Origin: Adiantum capillus-veneris
Taxonomy: Eukaryota > Streptophyta > Polypodiopsida > Polypodiales > Pteridaceae
Direction: 5' to 3'
Assembly (NCBI GenBank): GCA_014529385.2
Contig: CM043955.1
Location: 139,053,108-139,117,107 of the forward strand
DNA: 64,000 nt
Below are positions 1-10,291 of the stretch, in pieces. Each line of letters starts with the position of its first letter. Position 1 is the stretch's first letter. Below the pieces are notes generated by a model that saw only the letters and a program-made list of their open reading frames with translations, was not told the DNA's origin and searched no databases. Made by a program: the position numbers and the translations under genes.

Positions 1-2382
1 AAAGTATGGGTTTACTTTCTCAAGCACAAGGATGAAGCGTTTAGTGTTTTCAAAACGTTTGTGACACTTGTGGAGAATCAGAGTGGCAAGAAGCTTAAAT
101 ACTTACGCACTGACAATGGTGGAGAGTATGTTTCAAAGGCCTTTCAAGACTTTTGTGAGTCAAAAGGTATAAAACGTGAACTTATTGCTCCTTACAATCC
201 TCCTCAAAATGGTGTTGCTGAGAGGATGAATAGGACCATACAAGAGAAGGTCAGAAGTATGTTGTCTAATGCACAACTGCCAAATGGGTTTTGGGCTGAA
301 GCTGTATCAACAGCTGTTCATCTTGTAAATAGATCTCCTAGCAAGGTTTTACAGAAGGATTCAGTGCCAGAGATGGTATGGTCATGCAAAATGCCCTCAT
401 ACAAGTATCTCAGAGTCTTTGGCTGTGAGGCATATACTCACGTTCCAAAGGAATTTAGGAACAAACTTGAGCCAAAGAGTAGAAAGTGCATCTTTCTAGG
501 CTATGGTAATTTTGGTGAGATGGGGTACAGACTTTGGGATCCCGAATCCAGAAAGGTTATCCGCAGCAATGATGTTCACTTTAATGAATCCAAATATCAT
601 TCTAAACCAGAGAGGGTTGAGGAGATTAGAAGAGTTGTCTTCCAAGAAGATGGACCTGCACGTGCAAGACAAAATGTCAGGGCTCAAGAGGAGCAAGGAC
701 AAGATAGATTGGAACCACAGGTTGTGGCTGAGCCTGAGCCACCTATTTTGCGTAGATCTGGACGTATCACGCGACCTCCTGATCGGTTTGTTCCATCTAT
801 GAACTATGTCATGCTGACTGATTGCAATGAGCCTTCATGTTACAAGGAAGCAGTGCAAATGAAGGACTCCGGGAATTGGCAATTGGCCATGCAGTCAGAG
901 ATGACAGCTCTGCATAAAAACCAGACATGGAAGCTAGTTAAATTACCACAGGGCAAAAAGGCTCTACCTTGTAAATGGTTTTAGAGGTATAAGATCACCG
1001 CTCATGATAGTCAGCCAAAGTACAAAGCAAGGCTTGTTGCCAAGGGCTTTAAGCAAGAACAAGGCATTGACTTTGATGAAGTCTTCTCGCCGGTGGTCAA
1101 GATGACTACATTGAGATGCTTTCTTGCATTGGTTGCCATATTAGATTTGGTGTTGCACCAAATGGATGTCAAGACAGCGTTTTTGCATGGTGATCTAGAT
1201 GTGGAAATTTACATGTAGCAGCCAGAAGGGTTTGTTGAGAAAGGCAAGGAAGATTTGGTATGCTAGTTGTTAAAGAGTCTTTATGGCTTAAAACAATCAC
1301 GGAGGGCATGGTACCATAAGTTCCACAAGTTTATGCTTTCTCAAGGCTACAAACGCAGTGAGTTCGATCACTGTCTATATACAAAGAAGGCTAAGGATGG
1401 TAGTTGGCTGATCCTTATTTTGTATGTGGATGACATGTTGATTGCTGGCAAGCACTTGGAAGAAATTTCAGCTTTGAAGTCAAAGATGGCAAAATCGTTT
1501 GACATGAAAGACATGGGTGAGGCAAGTCATATACTTGGTATGCGCATTGAGAGAGATAGATCAAAGAAGTTGATTTGGTTATCTCAAACAGAGTATATTG
1601 ACAAGGTTTTGCAACGTTTCAATATGGAGAAGGGAAAGGCATTGAGTGTTCCATTGCCACCATATGTGAAACTTAGCAAACAAGATTGTCCTGTATCTGA
1701 GGAAGAACAGGCTGAAATGGATAAGATTCCATATGCGTCCGCAGTGGGTAGTTTAATGTATGCAATGATTGCTACTCGCCCAGACATTGCATTTGCAGTG
1801 GGAGTAGTAAGTCGATACTTTTCAAACCCAGGCAAGAAACATTGGGAGGCAGTGAAAGGAATATTGAGATACCTGAAAGCTACAAAGAGTATGCGTATAT
1901 GCTATGGGAGTCAGGAGCTAAGTGTAAAGGGTTTTACAGACTCAGATTATGCAGGTGACTTAGACAACCGAAGGTCTACGTCAGGGTATGTCTTTACATT
2001 GGCTGGTGGAGCAGTATCATGGCGTTCTAGATTACAAGATTGTGTTACTCAGTCTACTACAGAGGCTGAATATGTTGCAGCATTAGAGGCATGCAAAGAA
2101 TCAATTTGGCTTAATGGACTAGTAACAGATTTGGGAATCAAAGAAGAGATGCCTGTGTTATATTGTGATAGTCAAAGTGCTATACAATTGGCTCGCAATC
2201 CAGTTTATCACTCAAAGACAAAGCATGTGGATGTGAAGTATCATTTCATCAGGGAAATGCTCGAGGATAAGCAACTTCAGCTTGTCAAAGTTCACACCAC
2301 AGAAAATCCTGCTGATCTACTTACAAAAGGACTTCCCTCAGAGAGCTTTGCGCATTTTCGCAAGCAGTTAGGTGTAGGGTAG
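1..2382 (+). pseudogene. Ty1/copia pol relic: integrase, RT and RNase H
   Basis: One reading frame runs from the window edge to 2382 and encodes, in order, the integrase core (DNGGEY near 114, GVAERMNRT near 215), the integrase C-terminal block (RKCIFLGYG), reverse transcriptase ([13 protein letters not shown], then catalytic YVDD near 1424) and RNase H (FTDSDYAGD, TEAEYVA, CDSQSAI, ending in a TKGLP-like motif). The order integrase before RT defines copia. The frame is interrupted by three TAG stops at 982, 1216 and 1264 but has no frameshift over 2.38 kb, so inactivation looks recent. Gag, protease and the 5' LTR lie outside the window. A polypurine tract and LTR start follow about 80 bp after the stop. 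Confidence 0.93.
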
Positions 2383-2460
2383 TACATCACTTCTCTACAT
2401 CTCTTGTATATTAGCTTGTATAGTAGCTTCTCTCACACTTAAAGTACCACATTGGACTTT

Positions 2461-2750
2461 AAGTGGGAGGTTGTTGGGGTATAAAGCCCAATGTGGTCGC
2501 CCAGGTAAGTGGGCGGGCCGCCAGGTATGTACACATATTCTTTTGTAAAAACCTAATAAGAACTCACTATGCTCTGTACATTACAACAGAGCGAGTTCAC
2601 CATATCGTCGTGCTCTTCTTCTCGCACTCTCTCTCGCGTCGCACTTCCGCTCGTACTCCTTCAGACAATAGGTCCGGTGTCGGGAGCCGAAGATACTTAA
2701 TAAAACTTTCCAGTAGTCTTTGGTTTGCTTTGTTTGCTCTTTTGTAGGAC
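2461..2750 (+). repeat. Polypurine tract and partial 3' LTR of the copia element
   Basis: A purine tract (AAGTGGGAGGT, 2461-2471) is followed by TGTTGGGG at 2472, the usual LTR start. The sequence continues with an AATAAA-like stretch near 2700. No clear CA terminus is visible before the next element's leader, so the LTR seems truncated near 2750. The right boundary is approximate. Confidence 0.6.
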
Positions 2751-2781
2751 CGGTATGCTTTTAGAAAAGCACACGCTTGAT

Positions 2782-3483
2782 GCTCTGATACCACTATCAC
2801 AAGACGGGCACCACGTGCCAATAGAAAAGAGTAGACTGAACAAACTTTTAACACTTCAATAACAACTGAACTGAAAGAGAGAGAGAGAGCATCAGCACAC
2901 GCGACACAGTGGCAGAATTCCACCCCATAGAGTATTGGCCCCAAACCTTGGCGCCCCTTTCGGTATTTCTATATATTGTATAAGCACAGTATAAACCGGT
3001 ACTCCAGACTGTGCACCTTCTTCAAGAAGCATGCCAGAGAATGAGCCCATGGCCTTATATTTAAAGGCCCTAGGCCCAAAAGCTATTTACATGAAAAGGC
3101 TTCAAACTCAAAAGCATCTGGTCCAAAAGCAATGCCCAAAAGCTACAAGCGTAAGTCACGGAAATCCGTACAACTCCCACGTTAGTAGTCATCGAAAATC
3201 GTGAAAATCCGTACAGTCTGCCACGTCATCATGTCAACGCAAATTGTGGAGATCCGTAGAGTTGTTGCCACGTTATCAGCTCCACGCAACGCTCTGTGTG
3301 TGTGTGGGTCCTGCTTTATTTAGATGCCTTTATGTCACTCGGGCCCCATCGGACGGGGTCCCATAAGTTGGTAGGACTTCTTCTTCTGTTGTTGCTTGTT
3401 CTTCTTAGGGTTTAGGCCCCTCGGGCGTGATATGAAGGTTGGCTCTGCTCTTAAGTGACTTGGCACGTCAGCAGTTTGTGACA
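2782..3483 (-). repeat. Gypsy LTR with tRNA-iMet primer-binding site
   Basis: On the minus strand TGGTATCAGAGC (2782-2793) is the classic plant primer-binding site for initiator methionine tRNA. It directly follows an LTR that starts TGTCACAAACTGC at 3483 and ends CTTGTGATA at 2795, about 689 bp. The two ends form an inverted repeat (TGTCACAA / TTGTGATA). The layout matches the LTR-PBS junction of the gypsy ORF at 13.6 kb, but the sequence is diverged. Almost no internal sequence survives, because copia sequence begins within about 30 bp of the PBS. Confidence 0.65.
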
Positions 3484-4590
3484 GCAAATATTGTTCCCAC
3501 TTAGATTATTTATCATAAACATATGCTTTGAGAACATCATATGCTAACTGGTTGTATATTGGTTAGATCAGCCCAGTGTTTGCAGATTCAGCCCGCTATT
3601 CGCAAATTTCAGCATCTGTGTTTTCAACGCTCGTCGCCGTCATCGCCGTCGTCACTGACATAGAGTCAGGATTCAGCAGATACAAGATTTACAGATTTCA
3701 GCCCGCCATCTCGTTGCCGTTGTAGCGCGGATAATGTGTCATGCTCTCTATAGTGGATGCTCCTCAGTGCAATGTGCGCGACAATCTCACTCAAAATAGA
3801 CTGAAAACAAAGGAACAAGAGATAACAACTGATCATATAGAGACACAACAGAAGACCAGAACATAAGACTCGACTATCTCAAAGAGCCGACACAGACTCT
3901 GGCATGGCAGCAAACTCAGCTCCAACCCAGGACTCATGGGTACAATGGGGGTGTTGAGGCTCAGATGTGCAGGGATGGTGATGACGTACTGTGTATAGAC
4001 TCGCTACTCTAGACGACGACGTTGGACCATATATAAAGAAGATGATCTCTATGACCCAACAGCTACTACTCATGTCCCACTGTAAAGAGCCACCAACGGC
4101 TCATAAATGTCAGCATCTAGGTGGTGGTGACCTGGCCACGATGTCCACTAGAACCACCGTCGTATCCCTGCCACGTGTCGCTGCCTAGCCCAGAGAGTCC
4201 GTCCAGTGTGAACCAAACCAGACCAGCTGTACTATCTGTGTGTCCTGTGAAAGTGACTGTAGGCTGCTACAGTCGTCCTCATCGTCGTCGACATCGTCGG
4301 CAAGTCCATTGCATTGTAGAGATTTGTGCAACCAATAGTAGACAATTGTCGCCATAGAGAGTTGGGCCTTCGGAAGAGGGTTTGACAAGATTCTGGTGTC
4401 GTATTCTTCTCTATCTATCTCTCAGTCTCAGCACCTTCATTCACAGTGTTTATCACTTTGATGTGATCATTTGCACTATCTCACTAAAGGAATGGAAGGC
4501 TCTCCCTTCCTAAGTAAAAGGAACCCTTGGGCATAGTTGGGAGCACTTATCATGAGCAAAGTTCAACATTCACTTCCACTGCACCTTACA
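3484..4590 (+). repeat. 5' LTR relic of family B, split by a 551-bp insertion
   Basis: The stretch 4272-4590 matches the last ~310 bp of the family B LTR on the opposite strand at 41,805-42,115: same order of motifs, a shared GGGCCTTCGGA block and a shared end CACTGCACCTTACA / GCTGCACCTTACA. The part left of 3721 has the GATTTCAGCCC motif and the GTCGCCGTCGTC-like run found just upstream in that LTR. The segment therefore reads as one LTR interrupted at 3721-4271. The part 3484-3560 is too diverged to assign. Confidence 0.55.
3721..4271 (+). mobile_element. 551-bp insertion of repeat family R, ends TGTAGC...GCTACA
   Basis: The block starts TGTAGCGCGGATAATG and ends GGCTGCTACA, giving 6-bp inverted termini of the TG...CA type. 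Its first ~160 bp match 24,009-24,180 on the plus strand and 25,950-26,128 on the minus strand. Its last ~80 bp match 24,190-24,270. The middle includes the same MAWQ-like gag start (near 3904) as the minus-strand gag relic at 25.9 kb. It looks like a short, internally deleted derivative of an LTR element. The class is uncertain and no clean target duplication is visible. Confidence 0.5.
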
Positions 4591-4591
4591 T

Positions 4592-4603
4592 TGGTATCAG
4601 AGC
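4592..4603 (+). promoter_or_regulatory. Primer-binding site (initiator tRNA-Met) of family B
   Basis: TGGTATCAGAGC lies 2 bp after the LTR end CACCTTACA. It is the minus-strand cDNA primer site matching the 3' end of plant initiator methionine tRNA, and it fixes the LTR boundary and plus orientation of this element. Confidence 0.8.
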
Positions 4604-4679
4604 TTTGGCGGTGTTTTGTATCACTCAAGGAAAGAACCACAAGAATTTTTTTTGCTTGTTGTGGTCGGACGTAACCCAA

Positions 4680-5018
4680 GTCCACTTGGGCGTGTCGATT
4701 CCTAATCGTGTTTTTGAAGAGTGACAGAAAACCCAAGAAAGAAGGGCTTGTCCAGCTTCCCCTTGTTTCTCTTTTCACTCATTGAGAGCGGACTGTGCAC
4801 TTAGTGGCCGGCCAATTGACATGAGGTGGGAAAAAGCAACCTTGGTGTGAGTTCAAGGTTGCCAAGGGGTGCGTCCGTGGGAAAGAGAAGAGGTCGGGTA
4901 AGAGAAGATCCTTCTCTAACACAGATTGCAAGCTAAAGAAGAACCTCAAGACCCTCAAGAACTCAAGAACCACAAGAACCCAAGTACCTCGTAACTTAAG
5001 AACTCAAGACTTCAGTGT
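4680..5018 (+). repeat. Family B leader, first copy
   Basis: This untranslated leader between the PBS and gag is repeated at 6545-6938, and in inverted orientation at 41,320-41,720. It carries GAGCGGAC and GGCCGGCC blocks, then a run of degenerate CTCAAGAAC/CCCAAGAAC units just before the gag start. It probably contains packaging or translation signals, which is inference. Confidence 0.7.
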
Positions 5019-6543
5019 ATGGTCATCACCGGAAGCGGAATGGATACTTCGCATGGAGGTGATGAGCATGGAGGTGGCGAAGAAGAATTTTCCCCACCAG
5101 GAGGTTTTTCCGACCCTCCCTCTTTCCCATCTACGCAAAGGATTGTACCAAGTCCTATGGAGGTTTTGGCCAAGACGATGATGAACATGATGATACGACA
5201 AGAAGCGCAACGCGCTGCCTTGGCGCGCAAGCGCGAAGAAAGAAAGGCAGAATTGGATCGTGAACACTGAGAAAGAATGGTAGCCTTAGAGCGTGAGCGC
5301 GAGCAAGCACGCTTAGCGGTCGAAGAAAGAAAAGGAAAATTGGATCGCGAACGTGAAAAAAGAAAGTCCGACTTGGAGCGTGAGCGTGAGCAAGCGCGCT
5401 TGGCGGCTGAAGAAAAAAGGGTAGCCTTGGAGTTAGAGCGTGAGGGGCAGAGAGACCAACGCATACAAGAGTTGGTCCTACAGATACTTACCTCGAAACC
5501 AGAGCCGACTAAAGATGCCAGTGGTTCATCAAGTAGCAGAGACTCGAACTCCAACAACCCCGTCACAGAGAAGATCATGTTCAGTAAGTATGATGGTAAG
5601 ATGGATGTTAGTGTTATTCATTCTTGGTTGCATCATTTAATGCTTATTTTGCGACAACTAAGAAGACAGGGAATAGCAAGGTTTTGACGGCAGCCATGTA
5701 CGTTGCCAGTGATGCCATCAATTGGTACCACGCATGGCTAGAGGCACAGTTGGCCGCGTACCTAGAGGAAGCTGACGAAGGTGCGCCCCTTTCCTTCAAT
5801 TTGGACGACTTCCAAGACAAGCTCAAGGCGCGGTTTATGCCACCCCAGTATCTAGCACGATTGAAAGACGATTGGCGCGTTCTCAAGCAAAATGGTATGC
5901 CAGTTATGTCTTTCTCTAATCGTGTTTTGCAGCTCGGCACTCAATTACGCTAATCGGATGATGAGCGCAAGGAGGCATTCCTTTATGGATTGGACGAGTA
6001 TATCAAGTATGATGTCGAGGTACTCGATCCAATCGATCTCAACAAGGCGGTAGCGATTGCTCTCGTATAGGAGATGAAGCACAATAAGGGAAAGCCTAAG
6101 GAGACCAAGACTTCGCAAAGTACCTCTCAGACTTCTCAGAACCCGCAGAACGGTAAGAATGATAACTCCTCTAACCAATCTTCCTCTAGTCTCTCAGAAA
6201 AGAACTCACCAAATGAATCTAAGGGTAAAGCTAACACAATTGCTAAACCTAAGCTCACCCCAGATGAAAAGGAAGCACAAGGAATTTTAGGAGGATACAT
6301 CACGTCAGAAGAACAAATCATTTATTCTAAGGAAGATCGATATTATCATTGTCACATCAAGGGTCATATAAAAAGAACATGTCCTAAGCTTGACTCTAAT
6401 GAATCTAAAGAACCCACAGAACCCACATCCTTTGTCAATGCAATAAATAAGAACATGTGTGTGACCCAAGTTTCTCATGATCCTCCCGTTAATGAGTCTC
6501 TCATTAAGTGTTATGGTCATGTGAAGGGTCAGCGTTTTGTCAT
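5019..6543 (+). pseudogene. Family B gag, first (truncated) copy
   Basis: The start MVITGSGMDTSH corresponds to [12 protein letters not shown] in the two better copies. A highly charged, predicted coiled-coil segment rich in ERER repeats follows, then a retrotransposon gag domain ([47 protein letters not shown]). The zinc knuckle has lost its first cysteine (YYHCHIKGHIKRTC). Stops interrupt the frame near 5268, 5951 and 6068, and a frameshift lies near 5620. The sequence stops inside the protease domain, at the residues just before the catalytic DPGS, and joins a second copy of the leader at about 6544. It cannot encode a complete Gag. Confidence 0.85.
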
Positions 6544-6544
6544 A

Positions 6545-6938
6545 CTTGGGCGTGGCGATTCCTAATCGTGTTTTGTCGAAGAGTGACAGGAATCCCAAGA
6601 AAGAAGGGCTTGTTCAACCTCCCCTTGTGTCTCTTTTCACTCATTGAGAGCGGACCGTGCACTTAGCGGCCGGCCAATCGACGTGAGGTGGGAAAAAGCA
6701 ACCTTGGTGTGAGCGCAAGGCCGCCAAGGGGTGCGCCCGCAGAAAGGAGTAGAACTCGGATGAAGAGAAGATCCTTCTTCAACGCGATTTGCAAGCGAAA
6801 GAAAACCTCAAGAACCCCAAGAACCCAAGACCCTCAAGACTCAAGAACCTCAAGAACCCAAGATTCTCACGAATCAAGGACCTCAAGACCCTCAAGACCC
6901 AAGTTCCTCGCGAGCTTAAGACCCCAAGATTATAGTGC
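6545..6938 (+). repeat. Family B leader, second (duplicated) copy
   Basis: This direct repeat of the leader at 4690-5018 has the same order of blocks and an expanded run of CAAGA-containing units (6795-6925). With the gag that follows, it shows that leader plus gag is present twice head to tail with a ~1.86-kb period, and no LTR lies between the copies. Confidence 0.8.
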
Positions 6939-9850
6939 ATGGTCGTCACCCGAAGCGGAATGGATACTTCGCATACAGGTGATGAGCATGAGAGAGGCGA
7001 CGAAGACTCGTCACCACCCGGAGATTATTTCTTCAACCCTCCCCCTTCGCCATCTACGCCACTAAACCCTATGAAGGAAATGGTCAAGCAGATGATGGCC
7101 ATGATGGATAGACAAGAAGCAAGTCGCCTTGCTCAAGACCGTGAGCACCTTGCTCAGGAACGTGAGCGCATTGCTCTTGCCACAAAACAAGAAGAAAATC
7201 GACTTGCTCAGGAACGTGAGCGCATTGCTCTTGCCACGAAACAAGAAGAACATCGACTTGCTTTCGAACGCGAGCGCGATGAACGAGAGGCTCAAAGGGA
7301 GATTCGTCATCAAGAATTTATTTCCCACATCCTAGCTTCGAAGACCGAACCACCCAAAGATCGTGGAAGTTCGTCAAGTGACGCAAGCCACGACGCGGAT
7401 TCCAACCATCCAGTTACAGAAAGTTTACTTTGAGTAAGTATGACGGTAAGATGGATACTACAGTTATTCATTCTTGGTTGCATCAATTTAATGCTTATTT
7501 TGCGACAACTAAGAAAACAAGAAATAGCAAAGTTTTGACGGCAGCTATGTACCTTGCCGGTGATGCCATCAATTGGTACCATGCATGGCAAGAGGCACAA
7601 CTAGCCGTGCACCTAGAGGCAGCCGACGATTTCACGCCCCTCTCTTTTAGTTGGGTTGATTTCCAAGACAAGCTCAAGGCGCGGTTTATGCCACCTCAGT
7701 ACCTCACATGATTGAAAGACGATTAGCGCGCTCTCAAGCAAAATGGTATGCCGGTTATGTCTTTTTCTAATCGTGTTTTGCAACTAGGTACCCAACTACT
7801 CATGTCGGATGAAGAGCGGAAAGAGGCTTTTCTCTTTGGATTGGACGAGTATATCAAGTACAATGTCGAGGTACTCGATCCAATCGATCTCAACAAGGCG
7901 GTAGCGATTGCTCTCGCACAAGAGATGAAGCACAACAAGGAAAAGCCTAAGGAGAACAAGACTTCCACAAGTACCTCGCAGACTTCTTAGAACCCTCAGA
8001 ACGATAAGAACGGTAAGAATGATATCTCTTCTAACCAATCTTCCAACTGTCTCTCATCAAAGAATTCTTCCAATGAATTTAAGGGTAAGGCTAACACAAT
8101 TGCTAAACCTAAGCTTACTCCAGATGAAAAGGTAGCACAAGGAATTGTAAGAGGATACATCACGTCGAAAGAACAAAGCACTTATTCTAAGGAAGGTCGT
8201 TGTTTTCATTGTCACATTAAGGGCCACATAAAAAGAACATGTCCTAAGCTTGAATCGAATGAATCTGAAGAACCCACAACACCCACTACATCTATCAATG
8301 CAATGAATGATAACACGATTGTGCCCACAGTTTCTCAGGACCCTCCCATTGATGATTCTCTCATTAAATGTTACGATTGTACGTCGGGGCACCGTTTTGT
8401 CATATTGTTTGACCCAGGTAGTATGCATGATGTGATTAGTTCCTCTCTTGTTGAGAGAGCCCGCCTCGAAGTTAGTCCGAGATCTCCTATCGAGGTCTCT
8501 GGCTTTCGTCCCGGTATGGATGCTCTCATCACGAAGGAGTGCCTTGATGTGTTATTTGCAATTCAACAGACTGCCTTCACTAGAAGATTTGTTGTTTCTC
8601 CTCTCTTAGGATGTGATATGATTTTAGGCATGAAATGGTTTCGTGAAATAAACCCTCTCGTTGATTGGGAGGGTAGCACTTTAACTCTCAATGCCAAAAG
8701 TGATTCTCCTACTGTCTTTCATGGAGTGGACACTGCTCCTTCTCCATCTCTCATTGCTAATATGCAGGACAAGCTGGAAAAGAATTCGAGATAAGGAGAC
8801 TCTCTCAGTCTTTTTTTCTCCACAGCATGACACACAGAACTTGCATGATTATGAGAAGCATGATGATTTGACTGATAATGATTTGCATAATGATTTGGAT
8901 GAAAAAGACAAACATGATGAATTGCATGAAGATGATGTGATTGTTCACAAGGATGATGTGTAAGTGGATGCTTTTCCTAGCGAAGCTAACCTCGTTGTAG
9001 ATTCAATCAATCACGAAGATTCGATCTTGGCTTTCGAGTCGAGGTCCAAAGAACCCCCACAGGACGATTCGATCATTCATGACGAACCGATCTTGGCTCT
9101 CGAGCCTTGGTCAAAAGAACCATCACAGGAAGTATTGTGTGCTCGCATGATTGATACACACACATTGTTCGAGTGTTTCATTCTTGAAGGTTTCCTGTAT
9201 TTTAGTCAGCATCGTTATGTGATCCCTTTTCCTAGGCATGACATATTGTATGTTGAGCACGTTTCTCTCATGGATAAGCACGAATGTATGCGGATTATTC
9301 ATGAAAAGCTGAAAAGTTTGTATGTAAGTAAGTCACATTCCATGTCTCTTCCTTGGCATGACAGTTTCCGAACGAGCACATGATTGTATGAGCACCAAGC
9401 ATGGGCATTTCCATTGTGATTTTCCACAGTTGATGGATTTCGATTAAACAGAAAAGATTTGATCCCATTGTTTGCATGTGTTTGATGAAGGGTTTGTCAC
9501 TCCGTCTCTATGTTCATCTACTTTGCATACACAGTCTTTAGAGAAGACAATATTTTTTTCCTTCACTTTACATGGAATGGGTATGTTCATGGTTTTGTGT
9601 TGGAGATTGTTCCAGGAATTTTCAGCCACGGAGATTCTTGAGGACGAAAGAAGCAGATCTCTAGACAAAGTTGAAGCAAGAAAGGAGATTCAGAAGATTT
9701 TTGTGTCGCTTTCGGTGCGGCCCAAAGAAGCAAGCGTTGCAGACCTTTATGAAGTTCAAGTACCGCTCGACCCACACAGCAGAGTGGGCCGATGAAGAGT
9801 CCCTTTTAGGATTCCGGATACTGCTGGCGATCTCCCTCGACGCCATACAG
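6939..9850 (+). pseudogene. Family B gag-protease-tail polyprotein, second copy
   Basis: Start [18 protein letters not shown]. Order of parts: charged coiled coil with two 18-residue repeats (near 7156-7263); gag domain ([28 protein letters not shown]); an intact CCHC zinc knuckle near 8199 (CFHCHIKGHIKRTC); a retropepsin-type protease with [14 protein letters not shown] near 8405 and CDMILGMKWF near 8610; an acidic linker of DDLHD/KHDE repeats; and a tail with [30 protein letters not shown] and HGMGMFM. There is no reverse transcriptase, RNase H or integrase between the protease and the polypurine tract. Breaks: frameshift near 7415, stops near 7708, 7723, 7988 and 8961, and a frameshift near 8790. 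Gag and protease are certain; the tail's function is unknown. Confidence 0.85.
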
Positions 9851-9872
9851 TTCGGTACCAGTACCTCACTTT

Positions 9873-10291
9873 GAAAAGGAGGGGATGTCACGTGACACAT
9901 CCCAACCCTATGTGTCCGTGGACAAGCTACACCATAGCAGGGTTCCTGTCAGTTCAGTCAGTTTAGATTAGCAGTGATCTGGCATTTTTGTGAGACTATT
10001 CGTAGACCGTGCATGCCCAGTCACTTAGCATAGATGCATATCCTCCGGTTGCACAGAGCATGATCATCGGAATTCCCATCAGAATCCATTAGCACCAGTT
10101 ACGGGAATTTTCCAGTGCATTTAGCCTATTTTCCTATTTATTGGTATTTTCACTTATTATTTTTAAGTGACTTTTCAACAAAAGTAGGTAGGGTAATTTT
10201 GCTAAGTTAATATATAAGCAAACCCAAGTTAGCAGTAATTGGCAGAAGAGGCAGCAGGAGCTTCCCGCTCAACAGGCAACTTCTCAGCAGG
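9873..10291 (+). repeat. Polypurine tract and truncated 3' LTR of family B
   Basis: AAAAGGAGGGGA ends at 9885 and the LTR begins at 9886 with TGTCACGTGACA, a perfect 12-bp palindrome containing CACGTG. The next ~400 bp match, in inverted orientation, the beginning of the LTRs at 38,414 and 43,041. The copy ends near 10,291, about a third of the way through the LTR, where the minus-strand gypsy ORF begins. Confidence 0.85.

Noticed and set aside
3879-4073. Short ORFs in 3.6-4.8 kb on both strands
   Set aside because: They fall in LTR and insertion sequence and show no conserved domain.
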